From: Bradyrhizobium sp. LTSP885
Lineage (GTDB): Bacteria > Pseudomonadota > Alphaproteobacteria > Rhizobiales > Xanthobacteraceae
Direction: 5' to 3'
DNA length: 64,000 nt
Assembly (NCBI RefSeq): GCF_000938305.1
Contig: NZ_JYMT01000002.1
Coordinates: 86,033-150,032, forward strand
The translations under genes were made by a program, and so were the position numbers. Positions 49,183 through 59,139 of this stretch are shown piece by piece. The stretch's first letter is position 1. Each line of letters begins with the position of its first letter. A model generated the notes under the pieces. The model was not told the origin of the DNA and did no database searches. It saw only the letters and a program-made list of their open reading frames with translations.

Positions 49183-50057
49183 GAGCGCAGCAACAGGCTG
49201 CTCCAGCCCTCGATTCTGACATGCCGCAGCGGCACCAGCCCGCGGGCGCGGTAGGCGGCGATGACCGCCGGCGCCTGGTGCGTCAGCAGGCCCGACAGGA
49301 TGACCTGCCCCGATGCCGCAAGGTGCCGCGTCATCGGGCCGGCCAGTTGCCGCAGCGGATTGGCGAGGATGTTGGCGAGCACGAGATCGAACGGCCCGTC
49401 CGCGGCGAACTGCGGCGCCGCAAAGCCGGTGGCGCTGATCACATCAACCAGATGTCCTGCTCCGTTCAGCCCGGCATTCTCCTCAGCGACCCGCACCGAT
49501 AGCGGGTCGATGTCGCTTGCCAGCACTTTGGCGTGCATTGCCTTGGCGGCGGCGATCGCCAGCACGCCGGTCCCGGTGCCGAGATCGAGCACGCGGCGCG
49601 GCTGATAGGCCTTCAGCACATGGTCGAGCAGCAACAGGCAGCCGCGCGTGGTGCCGTGATGGCCGGTGCCGAAGGCGAGCGCCGCCTCGATCTCGATGCC
49701 GATCTTGTTCGACGGTATCCGCGTCCGGTCATGCTGGCCGTGGACGACAAAACGGCCGGCCGGGACCGGGACGAGGTCTTCCAGAGACGCCTTCACCCAG
49801 TCCTTTGCCTCCACGGTATCGAAGGTCATGGCGGCCGCGACATCCCGTCCCACCGCCTGTCCGACCAGTTCGCGCAAGTGCGCCTGGTCCGGCGCGTCGG
49901 CAAAATAGACGGTGACATCCCAACGGCGGTCAGGCCGTTCGAAGGTCGAGAGAGCCGCTGAATCGTCGAAAAACGCCTCGGAAAGCGCGTCAATCACGCG
50001 TCTTCCGGTCGATTCGTCTGCCAGCGTGACGCTGGCGCGATGCGTGGAGGGTGTCAT
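49173..50057 (-). CDS. prmA: Ribosomal protein L11 methyltransferase
   Basis: 294 residues. The N-terminal substrate-recognition domain is followed by a class I methyltransferase fold: ALAFGTGHHGTTRGCL, LDLGTGTGVLAIAAAKA (SAM motif I), SDIDPLSVRVAEEN and LVLANILANPL (the catalytic NxxxxP-type loop). It trimethylates L11 at several sites in the cytoplasm. The gene is flanked by a palindrome at its 3' end and the TCCACA cluster upstream. Confidence 0.95.
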   Translation of the reverse strand: MTPSTHRASVTLADESTGRRVIDALSEAFFDDSAALSTFERPDRRWDVTVYFADAPDQAHLRELVGQAVGRDVAAAMTFDTVEAKDWVKASLEDLVPVPAGRFVVHGQHDRTRIPSNKIGIEIEAALAFGTGHHGTTRGCLLLLDHVLKAYQPRRVLDLGTGTGVLAIAAAKAMHAKVLASDIDPLSVRVAEENAGLNGAGHLVDVISATGFAAPQFAADGPFDLVLANILANPLRQLAGPMTRHLAASGQVILSGLLTHQAPAVIAAYRARGLVPLRHVRIEGWSSLLLRSRS

Positions 50058-50153
50058 CGCATGCCGGTAGCGCGGTTTTTGTTACAATTTCAACTGAGAT
50101 TTCATTCGATTATCGCGAGAATTGGGTAGTGCATCAGCTGACACTACCGAGTG

Positions 50154-50317
50154 TCCACAAAGCCGACCCCAACCTATCAACAGGATACCAAGGGCGTTGT
50201 GGCGAGGTTATTGGCCAGCATTCCACAGCCGATCCACAGTGTTTTCCACCACTCCTCCGGGGAAACTCCAGAGACCTATACAGGGCCAATCCACCGCTTC
50301 TCCACAAGCTATCCACA
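50154..50317 (+). other. Phased cluster of DnaA-box-like TCCAC(A/C) motifs
   Basis: On one strand TCCAC(A/C) starts at 50154, 50222, 50233, 50245, 50290, 50301 and 50312, giving two triplets at 11-12-bp spacing, themselves 45 bp apart. The best 9-mers, CTATCCACA (50309) and TTCTCCACA (50298), differ from the DnaA box TTATCCACA at one base; CGATCCACA resembles the Caulobacter G-box TGATCCACA. An AT-richer stretch lies at ~50078-50130. It fills the 299-bp gap between two minus-strand genes, where no gene is seen. Confidence 0.55.
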
Positions 50318-50356
50318 GCTTGCCGCGGGCTGCGGTGGCGTCTCCGAGGGCCTGCC

Positions 50357-51958
50357 CTACGAGAACAGCCTCCGGTGATCCGCCAGGATCACCCGCGCGG
50401 AATTGTGGCCGGGGGCACCGGTGACGCCGCCGCCGGGGTGGGCGCCGGAGCCGCAATGGTAGAGGCCCTTCAGAGGGCCGCGGTAGTCGGCATGACCGAG
50501 CATCGGGCGGGCCGAGAACAGCTGGTTCAGCGTCAGCGCGCCATGGAAGATGTCGCCGCCGAGCAGGCCGAACTGCCGCTCGAGGTCGAGCGGCGACAGC
50601 ATCTGGCGGCCGATTACGGTGCTTGCGAAGCCGGGGGCGTAGCGGTCGACGGTCGCGATCATGAGATCGGCGACCTCCTCGCGATGATCGTCCCACGACT
50701 TGCCGTCAGGCAATTGCGGCGCGACGTGCTGGCAGAACAGGCTGGCGACATGCTGGCCCGGCGGGCTCAAGCTGTCGTCGAGCGTCGAGGGGATCAGCAC
50801 CTCGACGACAGGTGCGCGGCTCCAGCCGAAATCGTGCGCGTCGCGCCAGGCGCGATCCATGTAGCCGAGATCAGGCGCGATGATGATGCCGGCGGTGAGG
50901 TGATCGCCGGGGCCGGGCAGCGCGGTGAACGAGGGCAGGGTATGAAGCGCGACGTTCATCCGGAACGTGCCCGAGCCGTTCTGCCAGCGTGAGATCCGCG
51001 TGAGGAATTCGCCCGCCAGCGCGCCCGCCGGCACCAGCCGCGTATAGAGCAGTTTTGGATTGACGTTGGAGACGACATATTTCGCGCGGATGGTCTCGCC
51101 ATTGTCGAGGATGACGCCGCAGGCGCGATCCTTCTCGACGATCACCTCGCGCACGCCGGCGTCGGTCTCGATCTCGGCGCCGTGGCCGCGTGCGGCACGC
51201 GCCATCGCCTGCGTGATCGCGCCCATGCCGCCGATGGCGTGGCCCCAGACGCCCTTCTTGCCGTTCACCTCGCCAAAGGCGTGATGCAGCATCACGTAGG
51301 CCGAGCCGGCCGCGTAGGGGCTGGCATAATTGCCGACGATGGCGTCGAAGCCGAACAGCGCCTTGACCAGATCGCTCTCGAAGCGCTCGTCGAGCATCTC
51401 GCCGGCCGAGCGCGTGAACAGATCGAGCAGGCTGCGCTGTTGCTCGAGCGACAGCCGCCGCAGCCTATTGGCGCTGCCGAGCGCGTTGAAGGCTTCGCTC
51501 ACCGCGCCGATGCCAAAGCCTTCGACGACATTCGGTGGCGCGCGCAGCACGAACTGGCGCAGCACATCCGCGATCGCCTCGAGCTCCCGCGAGAACACAC
51601 CGATCTCAGTGGCGTCGCGTTGGCTCAATCTTGCAACCGACTCTTCTGTGCGGCCCTCGCCGGTCAGGAGATAGCTGCCGTCGGGCGCGGGCAGGAAGTT
51701 CTGGGCGCGACGCTCGACGATCCGCAAGCCCTGATCGGCAAGTTTCAGGTCAGCAATAATCTGCGGGTTGAGCAGGCTCACCGTGTAGGCGGCGACCGAA
51801 TTGCGGAAGCCCGGAACGAACTCCTCGGTGACGGCGGCGCCGCCGACCACCTTGCGCCGCTCCACGACCCGGACCCGCAGTCCTGCCATCGCGAGATAGG
51901 CCGCGCAGGTGAGGCCGTTGTGCCCCGCGCCGATGATGACGACGTCCGTTTCGTTCAT
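50357..51958 (-). CDS. FAD-dependent oxidoreductase (phytoene-desaturase/CrtI-like)
   Basis: 533 residues from ATG 51958; a TTG at 51985 is less likely. Dinucleotide-binding motif DVVIIGAGHNGLTCAAYLAMAGLRVRVVERR (partly quoted: IGAGHNGLTCAAYLA), then GGAAVTEEF, and the C-terminal FAD signature region GLYHCGSGAHPGGGVTGAPGHNSA (partly). It resembles pyridine nucleotide-disulfide oxidoreductase domain 2 (PYROXD2)-like proteins more than true carotenoid desaturases. No carotenoid genes are near. Substrate unknown. Confidence 0.88.
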   Translation of the reverse strand: MNETDVVIIGAGHNGLTCAAYLAMAGLRVRVVERRKVVGGAAVTEEFVPGFRNSVAAYTVSLLNPQIIADLKLADQGLRIVERRAQNFLPAPDGSYLLTGEGRTEESVARLSQRDATEIGVFSRELEAIADVLRQFVLRAPPNVVEGFGIGAVSEAFNALGSANRLRRLSLEQQRSLLDLFTRSAGEMLDERFESDLVKALFGFDAIVGNYASPYAAGSAYVMLHHAFGEVNGKKGVWGHAIGGMGAITQAMARAARGHGAEIETDAGVREVIVEKDRACGVILDNGETIRAKYVVSNVNPKLLYTRLVPAGALAGEFLTRISRWQNGSGTFRMNVALHTLPSFTALPGPGDHLTAGIIIAPDLGYMDRAWRDAHDFGWSRAPVVEVLIPSTLDDSLSPPGQHVASLFCQHVAPQLPDGKSWDDHREEVADLMIATVDRYAPGFASTVIGRQMLSPLDLERQFGLLGGDIFHGALTLNQLFSARPMLGHADYRGPLKGLYHCGSGAHPGGGVTGAPGHNSARVILADHRRLFS

Positions 51959-52136
51959 GTCCGCTTCAAGAAGGAGTGATGACAACCTGTCGTCGCGCCG
52001 CAGCGGCGCTTCGTCAAGTCCGCGCTATCGGCGGTTTCTTGCCCGTGCTGATGCCATATGCTCAACTCAGACCGTCCGGCGCGCTGCCGCCGGACCATCC
52101 GTGTCCGGCGCCCGCCGGGTCCATGCCGGAGCTTTC

Positions 52137-54401
52137 ATGATTTCTGAGCCGTCCGCCTCGCGAAACCGGCTGGTGCTGGTTGTCTACACCGCCGCGATCT
52201 TCGTCAGCGCCCTTTTGCTGTTCTCGGTGCAGCCGCTGTTCACCAAGATGGTACTGCCGCGGCTCGGTGGTTCGCCGGCGGTGTGGTCGGTGGCGATGGT
52301 GTTCTTCCAGTCGCTGCTGCTCGGCGGCTACGCCTATGCGCACCTGCTGATGAAGCTGCGCAATCGCGTGGTTCCGGTCGCGGTGCATCTGGTGCTGCTT
52401 GTTATCGCGCTGCTGACGCTGCCGCTAGCGATCAAGAGCGGCTGGGGCGAACCGCCAACCTCGGGTTATGCGTTCTGGCTGCTCGGCCTGTTCGCGGTCT
52501 CGATCGGCCTGCCGTTCTTCGCGCTCGCCGCCAACAACCCGCTGCTGCAGGCCTGGTTCGTGCGCACCGGCCACCCCAACGGGCCCGACCCCTATTTCCT
52601 CTATGCGTCGTCGAATATCGGCAGCTTCCTGGCGCTGTTGTCCTATCCGGTGCTGCTGGAGCCGATGTTCACCCTGCGCACCCAGAACCTGATCTGGACC
52701 GGCGGGTACGGACTCCTGATCGTCCTGATCGCGGGCTGCGGCGCGCTGCTGCTGCGCTCACCGGCCAATGCAGGCGCGCTCAACCTAGGGGTTGACGATG
52801 CCAACGCGCCGGCACCGTCCTGGGCTCTGCGCGCACGCTGGATATTCCTCGCCGCGGTGCCGTCGGGTCTGCTGATCGCGGTCACCGCGCATATCTCGAC
52901 CGACGTTGCCGCCGCGCCGCTGCTCTGGGTGCTGCCCCTGTCGCTGTATTTGCTGACCTGGGTGCTGGTGTTCCAGTCGCGGCCGCTGCTGCCGCACAAA
53001 TGGATGCTGCTGGCGCAGCCGCTGGCGCTTGCCGGCGTCGTCATCCTGCTGGCGGTCGGTGGCGAGCAGAATCTGCTGCTGACGCTCGGTGGCCACCAGC
53101 TCTGCTTCTCCATCATCGCGATGGCCTGTCACGGCGAACTGGCGCGCACGCGCCCGGCGGCGAAATATCTCACCGGCTTCTATGTCGCGTTGTCGTTCGG
53201 CGGCATGGTCGGCGGCATCTTCGCAGGACTGATCGCGCCGTTCACCTTCTCATGGGTCGCCGAATATCCCATCCTGCTGGCGCTGGCGGCGCTGTGCCGG
53301 CCGCCCGGCGGCGCCGAGCGGCTGCCGCGCTGGAGCGCCTGGTACTGGCCGTTCCTCGCGGTGCTGGCGGTTGGGTTGATCGCGCCGTCCTATTCGGCCG
53401 GCAGCGTCTTCAACTGGCTCGACGATTGGCGGGTCTGGGTGATCGGCGCGGTCGGCGTGCTCTCCGCGCTGCTGGCGCTTGCGCTGAACGCCAGCCGCTG
53501 GAAGATCTTTGCCACGGTCGCCGTCGCGCTGGTGCTGCTGCGCGCCTATCCCTCCGACGACGGCCGCGTCGAAACGGTGCGCAGCTTCTTCGGCGTCCAC
53601 AAGATCGTGGTGACGCCGAACGGGCAGTATCACGTGCTGATGCACGGCACCACGATCCACGGCGCCGAGAAATTCAAGAACGACGACGGCACGCCGGTCA
53701 CCGGCCGGCCGGAGCCGATCAGCTATTATCACAAGGACGGCGGCATCGGGCAGGCGATCACGGCGATCCGCGAGCGCAAGGGCGCGCCGCTGAAAGTGGC
53801 GGTGATCGGGCTCGGCTCGGGCACGCTGACCTGCGCGTCACAGCCGGGCGAAGACTGGAAGTTTTTCGAGATCGACCAGTCGATGGTCGACACCGCGCGC
53901 GATCCGAAATACTTCACCTACATCCAGAACTGCGCGCCCGACCTGAAGCCCGTGATCGGCGATGCGCGGCTGACCTTCGCCAAGGAGCCCGACGGCGTCT
54001 ACGACCTGATCATCGTCGATGCCTATTCCTCGGACGCGATCCCGATCCACCTCGCGACCGAGGAGGCGATGGCGATCTACAAGCAGAAGCTGGCGCCGCA
54101 GGGCGCGGTGGTGATGCACGTCTCCAACCGGCATCTCGAGCTTGCCAGCGTCATCGTCGGCATCGCCGACGCCAACGAGATGAAGAGCTGGGTCTACAGC
54201 GAGGATTCCGGCCGCGACAACGAGTACATCTTCGCGACCTCGGTGGTGGTTTCCGCGCGCGAGGAGGCCGATGTCGGCAAGCTCGCATCATCGGACGTCT
54301 GGGCCGAGACCGAGGCCGACGAAAACCAGCGGGTCTGGACCGACGACTATTCGAACGTGCTGGGTGCGGTCTACCGCCGCCTGCGTGACGGCGAACAATA
54401 G
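52137..54401 (+). CDS. Membrane-embedded spermidine synthase-like protein (fused MFS/methyltransferase fold)
   Basis: 754 residues from ATG 52137. About 12 hydrophobic segments span the first ~480 residues (LVLVVYTAAIFVSALLLFSVQP at the start, partly; QPLFTKMVLPRLGGSPAVW is family-typical). The C-terminal domain has the spermidine-synthase Rossmann fold: VAVIGLGSGTL, FFEIDQSMVDTARD, IIVDAYSSDAIPIHL with the catalytic-type Asp. Members are often annotated as fused MFS/spermidine synthase. Whether it makes polyamines is unproven; the aminopropyl-transfer residues cannot be judged by eye. It is convergent with the next hydrolase. Confidence 0.85.
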   Translation: MISEPSASRNRLVLVVYTAAIFVSALLLFSVQPLFTKMVLPRLGGSPAVWSVAMVFFQSLLLGGYAYAHLLMKLRNRVVPVAVHLVLLVIALLTLPLAIKSGWGEPPTSGYAFWLLGLFAVSIGLPFFALAANNPLLQAWFVRTGHPNGPDPYFLYASSNIGSFLALLSYPVLLEPMFTLRTQNLIWTGGYGLLIVLIAGCGALLLRSPANAGALNLGVDDANAPAPSWALRARWIFLAAVPSGLLIAVTAHISTDVAAAPLLWVLPLSLYLLTWVLVFQSRPLLPHKWMLLAQPLALAGVVILLAVGGEQNLLLTLGGHQLCFSIIAMACHGELARTRPAAKYLTGFYVALSFGGMVGGIFAGLIAPFTFSWVAEYPILLALAALCRPPGGAERLPRWSAWYWPFLAVLAVGLIAPSYSAGSVFNWLDDWRVWVIGAVGVLSALLALALNASRWKIFATVAVALVLLRAYPSDDGRVETVRSFFGVHKIVVTPNGQYHVLMHGTTIHGAEKFKNDDGTPVTGRPEPISYYHKDGGIGQAITAIRERKGAPLKVAVIGLGSGTLTCASQPGEDWKFFEIDQSMVDTARDPKYFTYIQNCAPDLKPVIGDARLTFAKEPDGVYDLIIVDAYSSDAIPIHLATEEAMAIYKQKLAPQGAVVMHVSNRHLELASVIVGIADANEMKSWVYSEDSGRDNEYIFATSVVVSAREEADVGKLASSDVWAETEADENQRVWTDDYSNVLGAVYRRLRDGEQ

Positions 54402-54404
54402 CTT

Positions 54405-54434
54405 CGACCGTCGGTCATTTGTTGCCGACGGTCG
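54405..54434. terminator. Possible shared hairpin between convergent genes
   Basis: CGACCGTCGG and CCGACGGTCG form a perfect 10-bp stem with a 10-base loop just after the spermidine-synthase-like stop. The hydrolase stop (54415-54417) is in the loop. There is no clear T-run on either strand. Confidence 0.5.
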
Positions 54435-55278
54435 TGGGCTTGTCTTGGCTTGGTAGGTGGTCCTGGCTTGGCGCCGCCGCGGTCAGCAACGGCATCGTCA
54501 GTTGCTGGCCCTCGTCCTCGTCGAGGAATTCCTGCACTTTCGCCTGGATCGACGACTTGACGTTGTCAGGACCGCGATCGCTGAGATCGTTGTGCTGAAA
54601 CTCGGTTCTGACCACCTTGATGCCGGCCTTGGCGCAGATCTCATCGTCAGGCACGACGCCCGGGTCGGCCTTGAACACCGGATCCTTCGAGCGGAATGAG
54701 AGGATCTTGATCTTGCCGTCGGTGATGAAGGGGACGCGCAGATTGTCCAGCGTGACGACCTTCTTGACCAGGTCGGGATGCTGCTTGGCGAAGAACATCG
54801 AGATGTCGCCGCCGTTGGAATGGCCGATCATCGTCAGGCGCTGATAATTCGCGTTGGGATAGAGCTTCTTGATCTCGTCGACCGCAGCCATGATGTTGAA
54901 GACGCCGCGATTATATTGCATGCGGCGGCCGGCATATTCCTCGCCGGCCTTGGTCACCATCGGAGCATCAGTGTCGAGATCGTGCTGAATGCTGACCACG
55001 AGGTAGCCGCGCGAGGCGAAGACGTTGGTGAGGAATGAATACTCGGTGTTCTTGACGGTGTTGCCATGACTCAATATCGCGACCGGCAGTTCGATCATCT
55101 CGGCCAGGGCCTGCATTTCCTTGTCGCGGCGTACCGCGATGTCGACGGTCACGTCGCGGTCGTCGCGCAGGACGTCATGAAATGTCAGCGTCGTGTGGCG
55201 GATGGCCCAGCGGTCCGCCGAATAATAGGCGGCGATCGCCACGGTGCACAGGCAAAGGACGACGATGCCTCGTTTCAT
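54415..55278 (-). CDS. Alpha/beta hydrolase, membrane-anchored or secreted
   Basis: 287 residues. An N-terminal hydrophobic segment (IVVLCLCTVAIAAYYSA) is either a signal or anchor. PVAILSHGNTVKNTEY forms the oxyanion region, and MIGHSNGGDISMF holds the nucleophile Ser (GHSNGG). The catalytic His is likely in FQHNDLSDRG. It resembles dienelactone-hydrolase-type or chlorophyllase-like lipases. The substrate is unknown. An acidic-Gln tail follows (LDEDEGQQ). The 55279-55541 gap before the next gene shows nothing recognisable. Confidence 0.8.
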   Translation of the reverse strand: MKRGIVVLCLCTVAIAAYYSADRWAIRHTTLTFHDVLRDDRDVTVDIAVRRDKEMQALAEMIELPVAILSHGNTVKNTEYSFLTNVFASRGYLVVSIQHDLDTDAPMVTKAGEEYAGRRMQYNRGVFNIMAAVDEIKKLYPNANYQRLTMIGHSNGGDISMFFAKQHPDLVKKVVTLDNLRVPFITDGKIKILSFRSKDPVFKADPGVVPDDEICAKAGIKVVRTEFQHNDLSDRGPDNVKSSIQAKVQEFLDEDEGQQLTMPLLTAAAPSQDHLPSQDKPTTVGNK

Positions 55279-55541
55279 TGTGACCTCTGATCTTGCGTAG
55301 CGTGGACGCGCTCTGGCTCTGATTCAACAGGCACTCCGCATCACATGGCCTCCCAAAAAGGCCCAGCGGCGCTATCGCTGCCGATTAAAGGGCTATTTTT
55401 ACAATCCGATGACAACGCGACGACGAGCCACGGCGTGTGACCGCGGCAACGGGTGTGAAGGGTCACAAGCAGGTGAACGGGGCGGGAGGAACTGACGGCG
55501 CGCTGTCGTCACGGCGCCGTCAGCTGGGGAGCGGTCGCGTC

Positions 55542-56378
55542 TCAGTCCTGATAGAAGCCGCGCTGCTGCTGATAAGTGGGCCGTGGCTGGTAGTAGCCCT
55601 GCGGCGCAGGCGCATAGCCCTGGTTGCCGTAGTACTGCTGCTGGCCGTAGTAGCCTTGCTGGCCGTAGCCTGGCTGAGCGTAGCCCTGCTGACCGTAGGC
55701 CTGTGCGTCGTAGACCCGACGGGTCGTCCGCGACGACGGCGGCGCCGGGTAGCGCTGGTCGCTCGAGCCGCCGTCGGCCGGATAGATATAGCCGTCGTCG
55801 GTGCGCGGCTGCGCCGGATAGACGCGCGGCTGCGGCGTCAGCACCACCGGCTCGCCGTTCGCGCTGTATTGCTGATCAACCTGCTGCTGCGGTGCGCTGC
55901 GGGCGACGGCAGTGCCGTTGCGCGGACGCGGATTACGCGCCAGCGCGACCTGCGCCGAACCGGTCAGTGTCACCGTGGTGTTGAGCACGCCTTCCTTCTC
56001 GACCAGCGCGTACAGCGTGGTTGCATTATCGCGCGACAACCGCACGCAGCCGTGCGAGGCTGGCGTGCCGAGGCGGTTGACCGAGTCCGTGCCGTGGATC
56101 GCGTGCCCGACCTTGGTGAAGAAGATCGAATGCGGCATCGGCGCGTCATCGAATTCCTTGGAGTAGTGATCCTCCTCCATGCGGAAAGCGCGGAAGCTGC
56201 CGTTCGGCGTTTCGCGGGAGGGGATGCCGCTCGAGACCGGCCAGTGATAGCGCTCGATGCCATCGACCGCGACAGTCATCTGCTGATTGTCCTTGTCGAT
56301 GGTGATATCGACCTTCGCCTGCGCTGCGCCGGCGGTGAAAAGCATCAAACTTGTGACAGCAACGAGGAACGAACGCAT
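55542..56378 (-). CDS. L,D-transpeptidase (YkuD) with Gln/Tyr/Gly-rich tail
   Basis: 278 residues from ATG 56378; AAAGG lies upstream. A signal peptide (MRSFLVAVTSLMLFTAGAAQA) targets the periplasm. The YkuD domain (~22-150) carries HAIHGTDSVNRLGTPASHGCVRLSRDNA (partly quoted: SHGCVRLS), with catalytic Cys and the paired His. The last ~60 residues repeat YGQQGY- and YYG-type units rich in Gln, Tyr, Gly and Pro. It forms 3-3 cross-links in peptidoglycan or attaches envelope proteins. The tail is unusual and its role is unknown. Confidence 0.92.
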   Translation of the reverse strand: MRSFLVAVTSLMLFTAGAAQAKVDITIDKDNQQMTVAVDGIERYHWPVSSGIPSRETPNGSFRAFRMEEDHYSKEFDDAPMPHSIFFTKVGHAIHGTDSVNRLGTPASHGCVRLSRDNATTLYALVEKEGVLNTTVTLTGSAQVALARNPRPRNGTAVARSAPQQQVDQQYSANGEPVVLTPQPRVYPAQPRTDDGYIYPADGGSSDQRYPAPPSSRTTRRVYDAQAYGQQGYAQPGYGQQGYYGQQQYYGNQGYAPAPQGYYQPRPTYQQQRGFYQD

Positions 56379-56484
56379 TTTACCTTTGGCCTCCAGGCCT
56401 GATCGCGGCGCCGCGGCTCTCCGTCCCCCGGCATCCAATATGGACGGAATCCGACTTTGGTTCCAGTGGCGTGCAAAGCCATCC

Positions 56485-56505
56485 TTAATCGAGCCATCGT
56501 TAATC
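56485..56505. promoter_or_regulatory. TTAATC direct repeats between divergent genes
   Basis: TTAATC occurs at 56485-56490 and 56500-56505, 15 bp apart, in the 304-bp region between the L,D-transpeptidase and the next gene. The spacing does not fit the CtrA N7 site. The rest of the gap shows no gene or clear promoter. Confidence 0.3.
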
Positions 56506-56682
56506 CGGCGCGCGGCGCAAACAAGGCCGAAGACGGGCTTGTCGGTCGCGGCGTCCTGACTTTTTCGCGAGCGGGGCCGCGACATCGGCCTCGATTGGTC
56601 GCGAACGCGCAACCATTTGGCCGCAAGGGCGTTTCATGATCCCGCCCGGCGGCGTCATCGCGTCGCGTTGCAAGGAATCAAG

Positions 56683-57015
56683 ATGAACAAGACCAAGGTT
56701 AAGACCGCGGCCGTCGAACCAGCCGGCCCTTCCGCGCGGCTCCTGCTTGCCGGTGCGGCCCTCGCTTTGGCGCTGCTGGCGCTCCCCCATGCCGGCCATG
56801 CCCAGGGCATCGTCCGCGGCGCCCAGGAGGGGGCCTACGAAGGCGACCGGGCTGCTGGACCAGTTGGCCGCGTGGTCGGCGGCGCCGTCGGCGCCGGTGT
56901 CGGAGGAGCCATGGGCGCGGTCAACGGCGTTCTCGGGCTCCCGAACCACGGCTGGCGGCGCCACGGCTGCCGTGGCTACTACAACAGCTACGGTCATTTC
57001 CGCTGTTATGGGTAA
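56683..57015 (+). CDS. Small secreted glycine-rich protein
   Basis: 110 residues, ATG 56683, with AAGGAA upstream. An N-terminal signal peptide (LLLAGAALALALLALPHAGHA, cleavage after GHA) is followed by a Gly-rich stretch (GRVVGGAVGAGVGGAMGAVNG) and a short aromatic/Cys-containing end (RRHGCRGYYNSYGHFRCYG). The Gly-rich segment resembles glycine-zipper domains of outer-membrane-associated small proteins. Function unknown. It is divergent from the L,D-transpeptidase, and convergent with the ABC permease. Confidence 0.75.
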   Translation: MNKTKVKTAAVEPAGPSARLLLAGAALALALLALPHAGHAQGIVRGAQEGAYEGDRAAGPVGRVVGGAVGAGVGGAMGAVNGVLGLPNHGWRRHGCRGYYNSYGHFRCYG

Positions 57016-57025
57016 GGGATGTTCG

Positions 57026-57783
57026 TCAATTCTTCAGCCGATATCCGGTCTTGAAGATCCACGCCACGGCGGCCATGCAGACGACCAGGAAGCCGATCGT
57101 CACGCCGAGGCTCAGCGCGACGCTGACATCGGCGATCTCGTAAAAGCTCCAGCGGAAGCCGGAGATCAAATAGACCACCGGATTGAGCAAAGTGAGAGTC
57201 CGCCAGCCCGACGGCAGCATGTTCACCGAATAGAAGCTGCCGCCGAGGAAGGTCAGCGGCGTCACCACCAGCATCGGGATCATCTGCAGCTTCTCGAAGC
57301 CGTCGGCCCAGATGCCGATGATGAAGCCGAACAGGCTGAAGGTGACGGCGGTCAGCACCAGGAAGGTCAGCATCCAGATCGGGTGGTTGATATGTAACGG
57401 CACGAAAAGTCCGGCAGTGGCCAGGATGATCAGGCCGAGGATGATCGACTTGGTGGCGGCGGCGCCGACATAGCCGATCACGATCTCGTAGTAGGAGATC
57501 GGCGCCGACAGGATCTCGTAGATCGTGCCGACGAATTTCGGGAAGTAGATGCCGAACGAGGCGTTGGAGATGCTCTGCGTCAACACCGACAGCATCACGA
57601 GCCCCGGCACGATGAAGGTGCCGTAGCTGACGCCCTCGACCTGGGTGATGCGCGAGCCGATCGCAGCGCCGAACACCACGAAATACAGCGAGGTCGACAC
57701 CACGGGCGAGACGATGCTCTGCAGCAGCGTGCGCCAGGTGCGCGCCATTTCGAACAGATAGATGGCCCGGATTGCGCGGTAGT

Positions 57784-57787
<4 letters not shown>
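57026..57787 (-). CDS. ABC-2 type transporter permease (YadH-like)
   Basis: 253 residues with six membrane helices. Family cues: [39 protein letters not shown], and [15 protein letters not shown], typical of ABC-2 permeases of the NodJ/YadH group. It pairs with the ATPase encoded directly upstream; their ORFs overlap by four bases (57784-57787). Such pairs export polysaccharides, lipids or drugs. No other export component is adjacent. Confidence 0.92.
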
Positions 57788-58707
<920 letters not shown>

Positions 58708-58815
58708 GGGTGGTCAATGATGTGGGGGATGGGCGCGCGCGGAACCGCGGGCCGGGGGTTTACGGCAAATAGGGACGGTCGATCCGTTCTGCAATCACCC
58801 GGTTGAATAGAAAAT

Positions 58816-59106
58816 CTATTCTGCGGCGTGAGCTCTGACCGGCAATTCGACCAGTGCGACCATGTTGGTCTTCAGGTCACCAGCGACTTCAGGATCGGCT
58901 TTCAGCTCCGTCAGTGTTCTCGGGCGTGGCAACTGCTTGCCATCTTGCTCGATGCCTTCGGCATAGAGTTCCAAGGCCTCGGGGGCATTGCGCAGCGCCC
59001 CGTCGACGTCATCTCCGGCGGATATGCAGCCGGGTAGGTCCGGGAACCACACGCCGACGGCGTAGTCCGGTCCGGTATCCTCAATGATGGCGACGTAGTG
59101 AGCCAA
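58816..59106 (-). CDS. HicB-like antitoxin, orphan
   Basis: 96 residues if starting at TTG 59106, which has GAGG at good spacing; TTG 59118 would add four residues, and no ATG is available. The N-terminal half is a HicB ferredoxin/RNase-H-like domain: HYVAIIEDTGPDYAVGVWFPDLPGCISAGDDVDGAL (partly quoted: VWFPDLPGCISAGDD), then ALRNAPEALELYAEG. No C-terminal DNA-binding motif or neighbouring hicA toxin gene is seen. It may be a solitary HicB with a regulatory role, or a toxin-less remnant. Confidence 0.8.
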   Translation of the reverse strand: MAHYVAIIEDTGPDYAVGVWFPDLPGCISAGDDVDGALRNAPEALELYAEGIEQDGKQLPRPRTLTELKADPEVAGDLKTNMVALVELPVRAHAAE

Positions 59107-59139
59107 GGTCTGCCTCAATCGGGTTTCCAGCCCGCTCTC

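Noticed and set aside
50357..51958. True phytoene desaturase for carotenoid synthesis
   Set aside because: The FAD fold fits, but no carotenoid gene is near and the sequence is closer to PYROXD2-type proteins.
56485..56505. TTAATC repeats as a CtrA binding site
   Set aside because: Half-site spacing is 11 bases, not 7.
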